64,000 nucleotides of DNA. Origin: Immersiella caudata (Eukaryota; Ascomycota; Sordariomycetes; Sordariales; Lasiosphaeriaceae). The position numbers and the translations under genes are program-made. This document shows, one piece after another, positions 46,319-56,915 of the stretch (positions are counted from its first letter, which is position 1; each line of letters begins with the position of its first letter). The notes beneath the pieces are model-generated. The model made no database searches. It had not been told where the DNA came from and saw only the letters and a list, made by a program, of their open reading frames with translations. The DNA lies in NCBI GenBank assembly GCA_030512335.1, contig JAULSU010000007.1:1178001-1242000 (forward strand), read 5' to 3'.

Positions 46319-48292
46319 CTAATCAACCCCCAAACTTCTACTCCAATCCGATTCCCCTTTTTCCTCGCCCTCGCTACCGTTTCCATTTGTATTCCATTCC
46401 TCCTCGTCGTCTGACTCGGGGAAGCTTCCTGCCATCCTCCTTCCGGCAGCACCCCTGGGAGGCCAGTCCTCATCGATGAATCTCCCCATACCACCGGTGA
46501 GGTATGATGGCTGATGGGCATTGTCTTCCTCCTCGGACCAGTCCCATTGCACTGGTATCTGTTCCCCTCGCTCGTCCACACCGAATACTAAGCCACGCCA
46601 TTCCCCTGCTGCGATGCGCGCTGCAACGTTGAGCATCAAGCTGATGAGATGGGATGGGGGTGACATGAGAATTTCGCAGGTTTTTTGGATTACGGCCATG
46701 GGAAGTCTGCGGACGACGGCGAGCGTGTTTTTAGCGTTGTTCGGCTTGAACGTGGGCCGAGGAGAGAAGAGGTTGACAGCTGGCGGCAAAGGGGAGAGAG
46801 CGCGCCGGGAGGGGGAGATCGAGGAGCTGGTGGTGGCGCGGTGACGGATGTTGGGCCGGCGGGTGGTGGAGGTAGAGGAGGAGCGGGAGAGGGAGGAGGA
46901 AAGGGAGAGGTTGGAGATGGAAGATCTGAGAGGGTGGTCCTCCTGAAGCGTCTCCGAGGGTGTGATTGGTTCTGCGGCCGCTGGTTCTTCATAAATTGGA
47001 GTTGCTTCGTCGCAAGGGGACGGGTATTCTACGTCGCAGACCGACGAGAGAGCGGTTGCACATTCGCTGCTCTCAGAGAGAGCTGATGTTGTTGGGCTCA
47101 CGGACCATGGCTCCTGTGATAGAGTGGATGCAACAGTTATGTCAGAGCGGTCTTCAGGGTTTGTGTGATCCTGTTCATCGTCTTGGGCGCATGGGGATCC
47201 CACTGGCGACTGCGGGACTGACTGGGGTGGTGATGGTGGGAGTGGCGGCGTTGCCAAGAACGACTGAGAACTGTGAAATGTGTTCTGTGATTCGGGCGAG
47301 TCTGCCTTCTGCTCAGTCGGCGCGGGCTCTTCAGCCTCGGATGGTTGAGGACCGGACTCTAGCATCAGGTGGGGAGGAGCGGTCACGCAACGGCTGGAGT
47401 AGAAGCCTCGGAGTTCGGCCACCTTCGGGCGGGCAGGGGCTTGGGCTGTCGGTGATTCGTCTTGCTGTTGTGGCTCTCCGGTAGCTTCGGTATTCTCCTG
47501 TTCCGTCACTTCTTCGGGTGACGGTTTCGTGGGCTCCGCTGTACAGTTTTCTTCAGTTGAAGGCCTCATGGGACTCTCTGCCCTTTTCGCTCGCCCATCG
47601 CCCGGCGTGACTGGAGTCGGCGGCAGCGTCAGCGTCATGCTCGGTTTTCTCACCGGCGTCCAGGGCCGTTTCTTAATAGGGGTTGATGGTGGCTCCGGCA
47701 AATCGACGGTAAAGCTTCGTTTAAACGGGCATTCGGTCTTCTCGAATTGTAAGATTTTGTCCAAAACTTCTCGCAGAAGCTGAGCCCTCCCGGCGTCCTC
47801 GATATCACCGACTGGGAGCTCTATTCGCCAGTACTGCGGCCGTCGTATCTGCAAGACAAACTTGCTCGATGACTCCTCCACACACCACACCTGGCTCTTG
47901 GGTAAAATGGGCTGGAGGGCAGAGCCGCAGCTCAGAAAGGCTACCGATCCGGGGGCACGATAGATTCGAAAAGGGCCTGAACTGTTAGCTCTTGTATCCT
48001 AACTAACCTTGGGGTACCTACCAACTGCGATAGTCCTCTCGAACTGCGTGGACCACGACAATGTCCCAGGCTCCACATCTTGAGGCGCGAGGCCCGGCCT
48101 TGGGCCGATGATGGGCCGGGGCCCTGCCGTGAAAGCGACGATCTTCACCGATGGATGGTCGTAGAGGGTATCGACCGAGCCGTCGGCGGACCTGGACGAG
48201 GAAGCATGCGGCTGGGTGTTGGACTGGGTTGGGGCCGTGAAGACACGGCGCGGCGCGGCGAAGGCGGCGCCTGTGGGCCTCGAGAACTCCAT
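46319..48292 (-). CDS. inp1: Inheritance of peroxisomes protein 1 (Inp1)
   Basis: Inp1 tethers peroxisomes to the mother-cell cortex or ER so that they are shared properly at division. Two exons (48292-48022 and 47976-46319) sum to 642 aa. The conserved N-terminal Inp1 domain covers about residues 75-170, with RTIAVGPFRIYRAPGSVAFL, ALQPILPKSQVWCVEE and FVLQIRRPQYWRIELPVGD. Only the acceptor at 47977, not the nearer AG, preserves this domain. The remainder is Pro/Ser/Thr/Glu-rich and disordered. The C-terminus has a second short conserved part (AVIQKTCEILMSPPSHLISL) and an acidic end. Confidence 0.85.
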
Positions 48293-49334
48293 TGTTCGCT
48301 CAGTCTATTCCGTGAAGCATCGCGGAGAGCTCGAAAAATCCAGCATGGCGCAGCTGGGCTGCTGTCATCAAAAAATGGGAGCGAGTGTCTCGGGCCGCGC
48401 TCCCAGCTGCGGAGACTCGACTCCGATGCACGGGAGGATGCCGTCTCAGGGTGGTGCGATGTCCCAGAGCATCGGCCGATGCGAGTACGGTGACGAGAGA
48501 CGTGCGACGGTCGACGTCTCTGCTCGGCAACACTGACGTCGCTAGAGATGCAAGTAGTTTTGGCAAAAGAATGAATGCAATTGGCAAAAAGTCTTTTGGC
48601 GCTCGGGAGACGCTCGCGGGCTCGAGCAAGAAGAGTTGAGGATCCTTGCACGCAGCTCGCGCAGGGTTGCTCGTCTGGTGGGCGCGACGGGGATGACTAT
48701 TCCGAAAAGGGCCCCCACCCCACAATGCTCAAGGGAGTTTGCCGGCGCTTGCCAGAAGCAACGGAGAGCAGCCGAGCAGCGACTGTCTATGCTTAAGAAC
48801 ACCAGGGCAATCTATCGGAGCTCTAATACTCGAATACTATCCGCTCGAAGCCGCTCAACTGCCTGCCTACCTGCAACAAACTAAAAGTAGTGTCTCGACG
48901 GCATGAACGCGGCCCTGTGCATCATGCTGCTACCGCTGCGGGGCGATAGAATTCTACCTGCAACTCATGGAACACTGCTCCTTGATGACAACGGCGCGTT
49001 AAGCTTTCGCAAACTGGGTCTTGGCACAACGACTAAAGCCCTCATTTTATTTTATTTCAATGTTTACTTCGTGGCGCAAGAAACGTTGAATGGCCGCGGT
49101 TGGGAGATAACAGGATCTCGAAGAGGTATCGCCGTACGATGGTCTCCGCGCCAATATCCCGCGTGTTATCGGAGAGGACCCAAATATACAACCCGTTTGG
49201 GCTTAGCCACACATCTGTAGCTTGGCGTCTATTTTCGCACAGGCCAACCGTCCTAGCTCTGACATCATTGGTGTCTTTATCCTCCGCAAGCACCCTCGGA
49301 CAGCCGCGTTTGCACGAACACACAAGCATACAAG
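48293..49334. other. Intergenic between divergent inp1 and usgS-like gene
   Basis: About 1.04 kb of shared upstream DNA. I see no conserved frame, RNA gene or repeat. Confidence 0.45.
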
Positions 49335-50651
49335 ATGGCTTCAAGTCAGCGACCCCCAATCGATAAGGAGAAGCTCAAGAAGAAGTTCGACATGTCGCAC
49401 TTTGACCTCAATGCCGTGATACGGGGCATCCAGCTCACGGGCGTGGGCGGTACGCGGACTCTGCCCCTCATGTTCACGATGCTTGGCACTGACTCCCTCA
49501 GCCCATCGAGCTCTCCAAAACCCAAACATCTTCACCTCGGAACACTACAAGCAGGCGGCTTACGCCGTCGCCGCCGGCATCGCCATACGCATTCTAATCG
49601 CCGTTCCAGTGCGTCCTCCCCATCCCCGTCCTCCCCTCTCCATCCCCCAGAACCAAGGCTAACCCTTCCAGATCTACTCGCTCCGCATCATCCTCTACCT
49701 CTCCTCCTTCCTCCTCCCCCTCGACTCCACAACCTGGGATGAAACCATCATCTCCCCCCTCACCTTCATCGAAACCCACGTCCTGCAAATCCCCCTCTTC
49801 CTCATGACCCTCATGCGCTACATCACACCCACCCTCGACACCCTCTTTATGGACTCACTTCGCTGGGTCGACAAAACTTACGTTCAGAAGCACCAGAACG
49901 ACGCCGATCCGTCCAAGCTCAGACCAATGTACTATCCCAACTTGAAGCAGTACCCCCTCAAGGACGGCAGTACGCAGTCTAGCAGCATGGCCGAGTCGCT
50001 GTCGTTGTTTTTGGTCAGGTTTGCGAGGAAGGGGGCTATCTCTTTGGCTGTTTACCTGCTCTCCTATACGCCCAAGGTGGGCTTTTTGGTTTTGCCTGCG
50101 GCATCATTTTGGACGTTTAAGTCGGCCGTTGGGCTGGGGCCGGCATGCGTGATTTTTGGGACGGGAGTTTTGCTGCCGAAGAGGTACTTGGTGATATTCT
50201 TGCAGAGTTACTTTGCGTCGAGGAGCCTGATGAGGGAGCTGTTGGAACCGTATTTTGCTCGGGTGCACTTTACGAAGGAGGAGAAGAGGAGGTGGTTCAG
50301 GAATAGGGAGGGGTTGTTGTTTGGGTTTGCCATTGGATTTTTGACCCTGTTGAGGGTGCCATTGCTAGGAGTGCTGATATACGGGATTGCGGAAGCGGTA
50401 GGTGCCCCTGAATGGCAAGAAATTGTGAGAGAGAGGCTAACAGGCCTGCACAGAGCACGGCATACTTGATCACGAAGATTACGGACCCCCCGCCACCGAA
50501 GAACCAGATGAGGAAGTTCGCGGCGAGCCAGGTTGAATGGAAGAACAAGCAGAAGTTCTTGAGCCTGAGTCTGGTGGATCTGGATAAGATTCATGATAAG
50601 CCGCCCCCATACTCAGTCGATGATCCGTTTCCTCGGAGGGAAAGCGAGTAA
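49335..50651 (+). CDS. UsgS-like conserved fungal transmembrane protein
   Basis: This matches the Pezizomycotina membrane protein family often labelled UsgS; its role is not established. Four exons (49335-49449, 49502-49608, 49672-50397 and 50454-50651) sum to 381 aa. The N-terminal signature is FDLNAVIRGIQLTGVGAHRA, split by the first intron, then LQNPNIFTSEHYKQAAYAVA. At least five hydrophobic segments follow, including SLRIILYLSSFLLP, GAISLAVYLLSYTPKVGFLV and FAIGFLTLLRVPLLGVLIYG. The C-terminal tail is polar (KNQMRKFAASQVEWKNKQKF). Exons 3 and 4 are in the conserved phase. Confidence 0.8.
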
Positions 50652-51304
50652 ATAAATCCCTGGACCGATGACTCTGCTCGAAGGGGTAAATAGCCGTTTT
50701 TGATAACGACCAAACGGTTTCAAGGTGCCGTTCCTTCACCCCGATCGCGGCCTTTGTGGAGTTCTCAACGGCGCCGAGACGGGCTGCAGCACGCTAGAGG
50801 TAGTGGCACCACCAGCGACAAACAGGTATTATGGAATTGTCAACGAAATAGATCGAAGGCCCAGCATTATATCCGGAAATCGCCGTTCGGTATCCAATAG
50901 ATCTTCTTTTGGGAATAAATCCATTACGTCGTCTTAATCGAGCATATCCCGGGCGGGCTTATCTGCGGCGTGATGGGGAGTCGTGCATGCGGGGGTCAGG
51001 GCTTGGAGTCCGCATGCAGTGCTGATAAGCTGTTTGTACCTGGTGCTGTTACGATAACTATGTAAGTTTGGGGATGCTCGGCATTACGTCGAGGGAGCTT
51101 CGATGCTTGATCTGTACGCAAGGTGGGTGATCGAAGGATGCGGGGTATACTTTGATGCGTATCAATGGTGAGGGGATGAGATGGGTATAAGAGCTTGGTC
51201 CCCGACTGGAGACTTGCTCTGGACATGACTAGATTGATCGAATTGCCTTGTAGTGCAGCTTTAATTTGTATCTTGTCTACCTGTGATTGAGAAAAGGAGT
51301 CAAA
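50652..51304 (+). other. Intergenic, usgS-like 3' side and formamidase promoter
   Basis: About 650 bp. Nothing recognisable beyond expected flanking sequence. Confidence 0.4.
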
Positions 51305-53002
51305 ATGGGCAAGTCCGAGATCAGAACCGTGTGCAAGGTCGACTTTGAGAAGCCGGCGGCGAACCAGCCTTATTTGCATGCAAGTCTCATCACCCCAAAA
51401 CCCTCGTGACTGTGCAAAGTGAAGTTGGTAGTGAGGGGCGGCTGGGGTGGTGCTGATACGAAGAGTTGCTGACAACACCAGAACCGATGGCATCCAGACA
51501 GTCTGTCCACTCCCAAAGACCATTACTGAAAAACACGACTGACAACCCTAGTCCCGCCCACAGCAACCATCAAGAATGGCGAGACCGTCAAAATTGAATG
51601 CCTCGACTGGTACCCCTTACCCCTTTCCAGCCCCTATTTCCTCACCAACAACGCTGACAAGTTCGCCAGGACCGGTGGCCAAATCCAAAACAATGACAGC
51701 GCCGACGACGTGAGGAACGTTGATCTCTCCAAGGTTCACTACCTCTCTGGTCCGTTTGAGGTCGAGGGTGCGAAGCCGGGTGATGTTCTCCTGGTGGAGA
51801 TCATGGATGTCCAGCCGTTCCAGGACCAGCCTTGGGGGTTCACCGGAATTTTTGACAAGTCTAATGGCGTATGTATCCCTCACGTGTGAGAGTATGAGGG
51901 GAAAGATGCTGACGAGAAGTAGGGTGGCTTCCTGGATGAAATGTATCCGTCTGCGTATGTCTTGGCCGTTTTGAGAAGCAAAAGGGGGCGAAAGCTAATG
52001 AAGCTACAGTGCCAAAGCGATCTGGGACTTTGAGGGCATCTACTGCACCAGCCGGCACATCCCCCACGTCAAATTCGCCGGCCTCATCCATCCCGGGATC
52101 CTCGGCTGCGCTCCCTCCGCTGAAGTCCTCAACACCTGGAACAGGCGTGAAGCCGAGCTCATCGCCGCCAACAAGCTCGCCGACCGCGACGTTGCCCTCC
52201 CGCAAGTCCCATTTCCCCATCCCCCCTTTCCCCCTTTTTCTAACAAAGACAACCCAGCCCTCTCCCCCACAACACCCACTGCGGTTCAGCCGCCTCTCAC
52301 CTCCATTCCAAAATCGCCTCCGAAGGCGCCCGCACCATCCCCGGCCGCCCCGAACACGGCGGCAACTGCGACATCAAGAACCTCTCCCGCGGCTCCAAAG
52401 TCTACCTCCCCGTCCACGTCCCCGGCGCCAACTTCTCCGTCGGCGACCTGCACTTCTCGCAAGGCGACGGCGAAATCTCCTTTTGCGGCGCCATCGAAAT
52501 GGCCGGCGTCATCACCATCAACTTCAAAGTGATCCCCAACGGGCTGGAAACCATCGGAATCACATCCCCCATCTACATCCCCGGTCCCGTTGAACCGAGC
52601 TTTGGGCCGGGACGGTACATCTACTTTGAGGGGTTCAGCGTCGATCAGAATGGCAAGCAGCACTACATGGATGTCACCGTGGCATATCGGCAAACGTGCA
52701 TGCGGGTGATTGAGTATTTGCGGAGGTTTGGGTATGATGATTATCAGATTTATTTGCTGTTGAGCTGTGCGCCGATTCAAGGGCATGTCGCGGGCATTGT
52801 TGACATTCCGAATGCGTGCACGACGATAGGGTTGCCGGTGGATATTTTTGGGTTTGATATCAGTCCGGGGGCGAAGACGGCGGAGGGGTTGGAGATGGGG
52901 AGCGCGGCGTTTGAGACCGGGAAGGAGAAGGGGGTGGTGGTGAGCGGGACGGGGGCGAACAGTGAGGTTAGCTTTGGGGGTGGCTTGACGTATAAGGAGT
53001 AG
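51305..53002 (+). CDS. fmdS: Formamidase (FmdA/AmdA family)
   Basis: Formamidase hydrolyses formamide to formate and ammonia for nitrogen nutrition. Seven exons (51305-51379, 51482-51500, 51552-51609, 51670-51868, 51923-51954, 52010-52201 and 52258-53002) sum exactly to 439 aa. The family segments are HNRWHPDIPPTATIKNGETV, ECLDWTGGQIQNNDSADDV, DVLLVEIMDVQPF, HIPHVKFAGLIHPGILGCAP, RTIPGRPEHGGNCDIKNLSR, DLHFSQGDGEISFCGAIEM and YLLLSCAPIQGHVAGIVDIP. Acceptor and phase choices are fixed by these motifs. Introns 1 and 6 must use GC donors (GCAAGT) rather than GT, and exon 2 is only 19 nt. The gene stands alone; I see no urease or amidase neighbour. Convergent with otu1, about 100 bp apart. Confidence 0.92.
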
Positions 53003-53106
53003 TGTATTGATCGTCTGGGAGGGAGTTTGTCAGTTTGGTGCGGAATATGTAGGTAGCAGCAAGGTGTATTCAGTTCTATTCTAGTCCGACCTTCTGTATG
53101 GGGGAC

Positions 53107-54200
53107 TCATGTAATACTCATCTCTCCGAACCTGCCGTGCCCGGTCTCCCGCTCATGCTGAGCCGCCTCCTTTGTGCCTTGCCCTATCCAATTGCAGATC
53201 TCGCATTTGATGACAAAATCCGTCGTGTCCGTGTAGTAGTGTAGGCGTTGCAGCCGCTGAGCAAGTTCTTTCGCCTTGTCCAAGACCTCGTCGTCATCTG
53301 TTGACCATCTCGACACGTCGACCTCGACGGGATAGCTGAGATCCATGCAGAATGCGATACGATCGTAATGGATGCCTGAGTAGAGGATGATGATGCGTTG
53401 TTCTTTACCCTCACCAAATCGGTCGATGCGGAGGGACTGGACATGTTAGGTAACTCCAGAAAACCCAAGGATTGAGACACCCACCTTGACGTCGATTGAG
53501 CAGATTTCGACATCGTAAATGTCTGACAGGATGGACAGCTCAATAGCACCGCCCCACGTGTCCATCTGCTTCATTCGGGATGTGTATCGCAGGGGTTCGT
53601 CGCCAAGAATAACCTTGTTGTATTCCTCAGGGTGTTCCAGGATGTAATCAGCGACTTTTTGACGAAGAACTACCGATGGGTTGTCCAAGCCAAATGCGCC
53701 GCCGAAAGCAGTGACTGTCCCTGTCAGTGGTGGCCCGGGATGCTGATGGTATCCTGCAGGTACTCACACATGCAACTGTTGTCGTCGGGCATAACCCTCA
53801 AAACTGCAGAGTCGTTAGCTAGGCACATAGCCATCTGTAAAGGCAGGAACCTACCAATATGACCATTCCTCTCGGGCCACTCGAGCGACGTCTCGTCGGG
53901 CTCGATCCCCTTTGGCATAAATGGCTTTGGCGGCGGCGCTTGCGGGATGGCTTCTGTTACCGGCGCTTCGGTAGGGACGACGGTGAGGGTCTCCCCACGA
54001 AGTCCAAATTCCTTGACTTCTTTTTCCTGGGCATCCAGGCTCATGTCAAGGTTCTTCAGCGGGTATCCATATTTGAGAGTAAAGTCGAGGAGCTCCGTCT
54101 TGTCTTTGACGAGTCTGATAAGCGAGCCAAGCTTCTCCTCGTCGTCGATTTCGATGCGCGTCTGCCCGTTTGGCGCCCTGACTCGGATCTGTATTTTCAT
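53107..54200 (-). CDS. otu1: OTU1/YOD1-type ubiquitin thioesterase
   Basis: Otu1 is a deubiquitinase that works with Cdc48/p97 in ER-associated degradation and related pathways. Four exons (54200-53855, 53803-53768, 53714-53485 and 53436-53107) sum to 313 aa. An N-terminal UBX-like fold occupies about residues 1-80. The OTU catalytic core follows with Cys126 in MPDDNSCMFTAFGG, whose codons span two introns, and catalytic His227 in YSGIHYD. A C-terminal C2H2 finger uses Cys282, Cys285, His298 and His304 in CEICNWIGQG and HERETGHGRFGE. The 36-nt second exon carries most of the catalytic-cysteine motif. Confidence 0.92.
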
Positions 54201-55153
54201 TTTGCGAGGGGCTCGGGGTTGGAGCGATAGGGACGTGGAAGCGTATGAGTGAGCGAAATAGCGATTCCTCCTTTGTTGCAGAGGCTTGCGCAAGCCTCGC
54301 AAGCAGTGGCCGAAACCTGAATTTTGGCAGTTGGCGGTTGCAGGTCTTGCGGGAGACAAAAAGCTGTTCACAAAGACGGCGCCGCGCGAGTGAATACGAT
54401 CACAGCGATAGGCGGGATGGGTCTAAGATCGTCAGTTAGTTGAGGCGAACACAACCTTGGATTCTGGGTACTCGCCTCAATCCTCGTTACGATCCACAAC
54501 GCGCCGGATTACAGGTAAGGAGGAAGCTGAAGAGCAGCAGAATTATGTCAAAATGTTTAAAGAGCCAGGATGTCTAGTTGTGATATGAATAAGCAGAAGG
54601 GTTGTTGCAATGGAAGCTTCCACACTCTTAGGTCAGGGAGGGTCTCGCGATCGTCTTGGCCCAACTCATTGGGCAGGCACTTGCGCAACGTCACTTCTCT
54701 CAGCGCGTGGCCATATTAGCGCGGCACTTCGAGCGTCTAGTTCTTGGCTATGCATTTCAATGGATTAAACTTGCATGGATAATTTAAAGTATAAGGTCCC
54801 TTTGTCTCCTAACTTTGGGCTGCAACCCAGCTGTGATAGCTTGCGAAGCTCTTGTTTACGACTGTCTGCTGGCCGTTGGAAGCTATGAAAGTATGCTCTT
54901 AGCACGTGTCGCCGAGTGCTCCCCGGCTGCCGTACTCCAGCCCCCTTGAGATTCGGGACGCACGGCCGCTGCCAGATGTCTCCCTAAGACGGGCTTGGCA
55001 TTGCAGAGCCCCCCGAATCTCAACACCAACCATACTGGAAAGAAGCCCCCCCTCTTTTTTTTTTTGGCTCTCGGCGTTCGAATGCTGTCTCTGCTGTCTC
55101 CGCGAGAGAGACAGGCAATCCAAGGACCCCGTGGGCCCCCGATCCGCTCTCTA
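54201..55153. other. Intergenic left of the transposon
   Basis: About 950 bp between otu1 and the Tc1/mariner copy, containing the otu1 promoter. A run of T at about 55045-55060 precedes the element. No other feature recognised. Confidence 0.4.
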
Positions 55154-55191
55154 CAGTGGGGGGACAAAAGTCTCGCTCCAACCCCGCATTT
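55154..55191 (+). repeat. Left terminal inverted repeat
   Basis: Thirty-eight bp beginning CAGTGGGGGGACAAAAGTCT. It matches the reverse complement of 56503-56540 except at positions 9, 11 and 33. Confidence 0.92.
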
Positions 55192-55271
55192 CTGCATACG
55201 CGTCCGTGTCCCGTCCCATTTTCCTCCCACACCCACCAAATTCCAGCGTTTCTGGACAGCCGAATACAGCC

Positions 55272-56381
55272 ATGCATACCCCGAATACCGAGTATAGCCC
55301 TCATAAGAGGGCTAGAATTGTTACAGGCTACGATTCTGGCCTATCCAGGAAGGCGTTATTCGCCAAAGAGGGCGTGGCGCCGAAGTCGGTTTTGGCATCG
55401 TGACGCGTTACAAGGACCAAACCTCTGGCAGATCAAAACCTCGCACCGGTCGGCCACGAGTTATTTCTAAACGCGAAATTCGAGTGGTATTACGTGCAAT
55501 TGCCGTCGATCCTTTTATTTCCAACGCGCAACTACTCCGTCAGGCTGGTTTGACCTGTTCTATTCGCACCTTAAAACGGGAGCTCGTTCGGCGCGGCATC
55601 GCCCACTCGCGCGCACTCCAAAGGCCAAAATTAACCGAGGAACACGCGCGGAAACGGCTTATTTTCACTCGGCTGTATATTAGAAAGCCCCTTTCTTGGT
55701 GGAAGCGATTAGTAGTGTCTGACGAGTCTACGGTCGCGCGTGGCGAAGGTAAGGCTCAGGCGTGGTGTTTCCGGCCCCGTGTAAGTAAAACACCCCTATT
55801 ACGCTAACCTCTCTAACTTTACGCAGAGTAAAAGCCGACTCCTCTCTAAGTATGTACAGCTAAAGGCGAAGCCGACTCGTCATTCGCAGATGTTCTGGGG
55901 CGCCTTCTCCTTTGGTATTCGCACCTCGTTGTCGCCGATGATAGGGGACCTTGAATCGAAAAGGGGTGGCGTTACTGGGAGGGTTGTACTTAAGACCCTG
56001 TAAGAACACCTCCCTACGGTATGTCAGCCGGGTTTTATCTTTATCCAGGATAACGCCTTAACCCACAGTTGCAAGCTGGTACAAGACTGGTTGATAGAAT
56101 GGGCTGAGGAAAATGGTGTTGAGCTTATTGACTGGCCGCCTTATTCGCCAGATCTTAACCCTATTGAGAACGTCTGGCACATCTTAAAGGCGCGGATAAT
56201 GAAGCAATATCCCCATTTAGCAGGCCTTCCTAAGAACAACGCCGCAAAAGAGGAGCTGATCAGGGTTGCGATTTGCGTGTGGGAGGAGATTGAAGAGGAC
56301 GTGTTAGATAAGCTACTGTTGTCGATGCAGCGGAGGTTACAGGCGGTAATTGATGCCGACGGTTGGTACACCAAGTATTGA
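55272..56381 (+). pseudogene. Tc1/mariner transposase, frameshift plus nonsense
   Basis: The N-terminal HTH region starts at ATG 55272. A one-base loss in a T run near 55390-55393 shifts the frame from the first part (ending in a stop at 55401) into the next. That next part contains RTGRPRVISKREIRVV and the first catalytic Asp in RLVVSDESTVARG. A likely intron follows at 55781-55826 (GTAAGT, CTAAC twice, CAG). A TAA at 56000-56002 interrupts before EHLPTV; a CAA codon changed by C to T would explain it. The second Asp is in FIFIQDNALTH and the Glu in WPPYSPDLNPIENVW, with 38 residues between them by my count. The C-terminus ends at TAA 56379-56381. The copy cannot make a full protein as it stands. 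Confidence 0.85.
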
Positions 56382-56502
56382 TATTATTCAATTGAATCTC
56401 CTGCTTCTTAGCTTTCCAGAAATGCAATTTATATGGTGATATCTATATAACAGATATATTGGCAGAGCTTTCAGTTTGGGAGGTTGGGTTCAGGGGAATG
56501 GC

Positions 56503-56540
56503 AAATGTGGGGTTGGAGCGAGACTTTTGCCACCCCACTG
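56503..56540 (-). repeat. Right terminal inverted repeat
   Basis: Reads CAGTGGGGTGGCAAAAGTCT from the right end inward, pairing with the left repeat. TA follows at 56541-56542. Confidence 0.92.
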
Positions 56541-56915
56541 TAGCCCGTAGTTCCGCGCGCGAGCTCCAGGCTGGTACGGATTAACAACTTCATAAAATCC
56601 AAACGCCACATGTGGCGCACAGTTCCATTAGCCTACCTCCCCAGTTCCAACACCACAACAGCCCCAAGCCTTCTCCAAATTTGCCAGCCAAACCAGCAGT
56701 CGCCCAGCCTTCCCTGTCGCGCTCCAAGGCGAGCAGGCCCACACGGTTGTTGAACCTCCACATTCTTGATATCCCCCCAAGTGGAGGTTTCGTGAATTGC
56801 CCTTGACTCGGGCGAGGTACCACCCACTCTTTGCTACCATTGGCTTGCTCGGTTGTTGCTTCAAGCTTGTCCCCTGCCCGCCCCCGTTCATCCGCCCGCT
56901 GCTGTTGGCACCGTC
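56541..56915 (+). other. rsc1 upstream region
   Basis: About 375 bp between the transposon and the rsc1 start codon, C/T-rich near the gene. The transposon therefore lies within plausible promoter distance of rsc1. Confidence 0.4.

Larger units (their letters stand above)
55154..56540 (+). mobile_element. Tc1/mariner-superfamily DNA transposon, 1387 bp, decayed
   Basis: Both ends start with CAGTGGGG reading inward, and TA dinucleotides flank it (55152-55153 and 56541-56542), the target duplication of this superfamily. Terminal inverted repeats are 38 bp with three mismatches. It carries one transposase gene, broken by a frameshift and a nonsense codon. It sits between otu1 and rsc1, in no gene. 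Confidence 0.9.
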
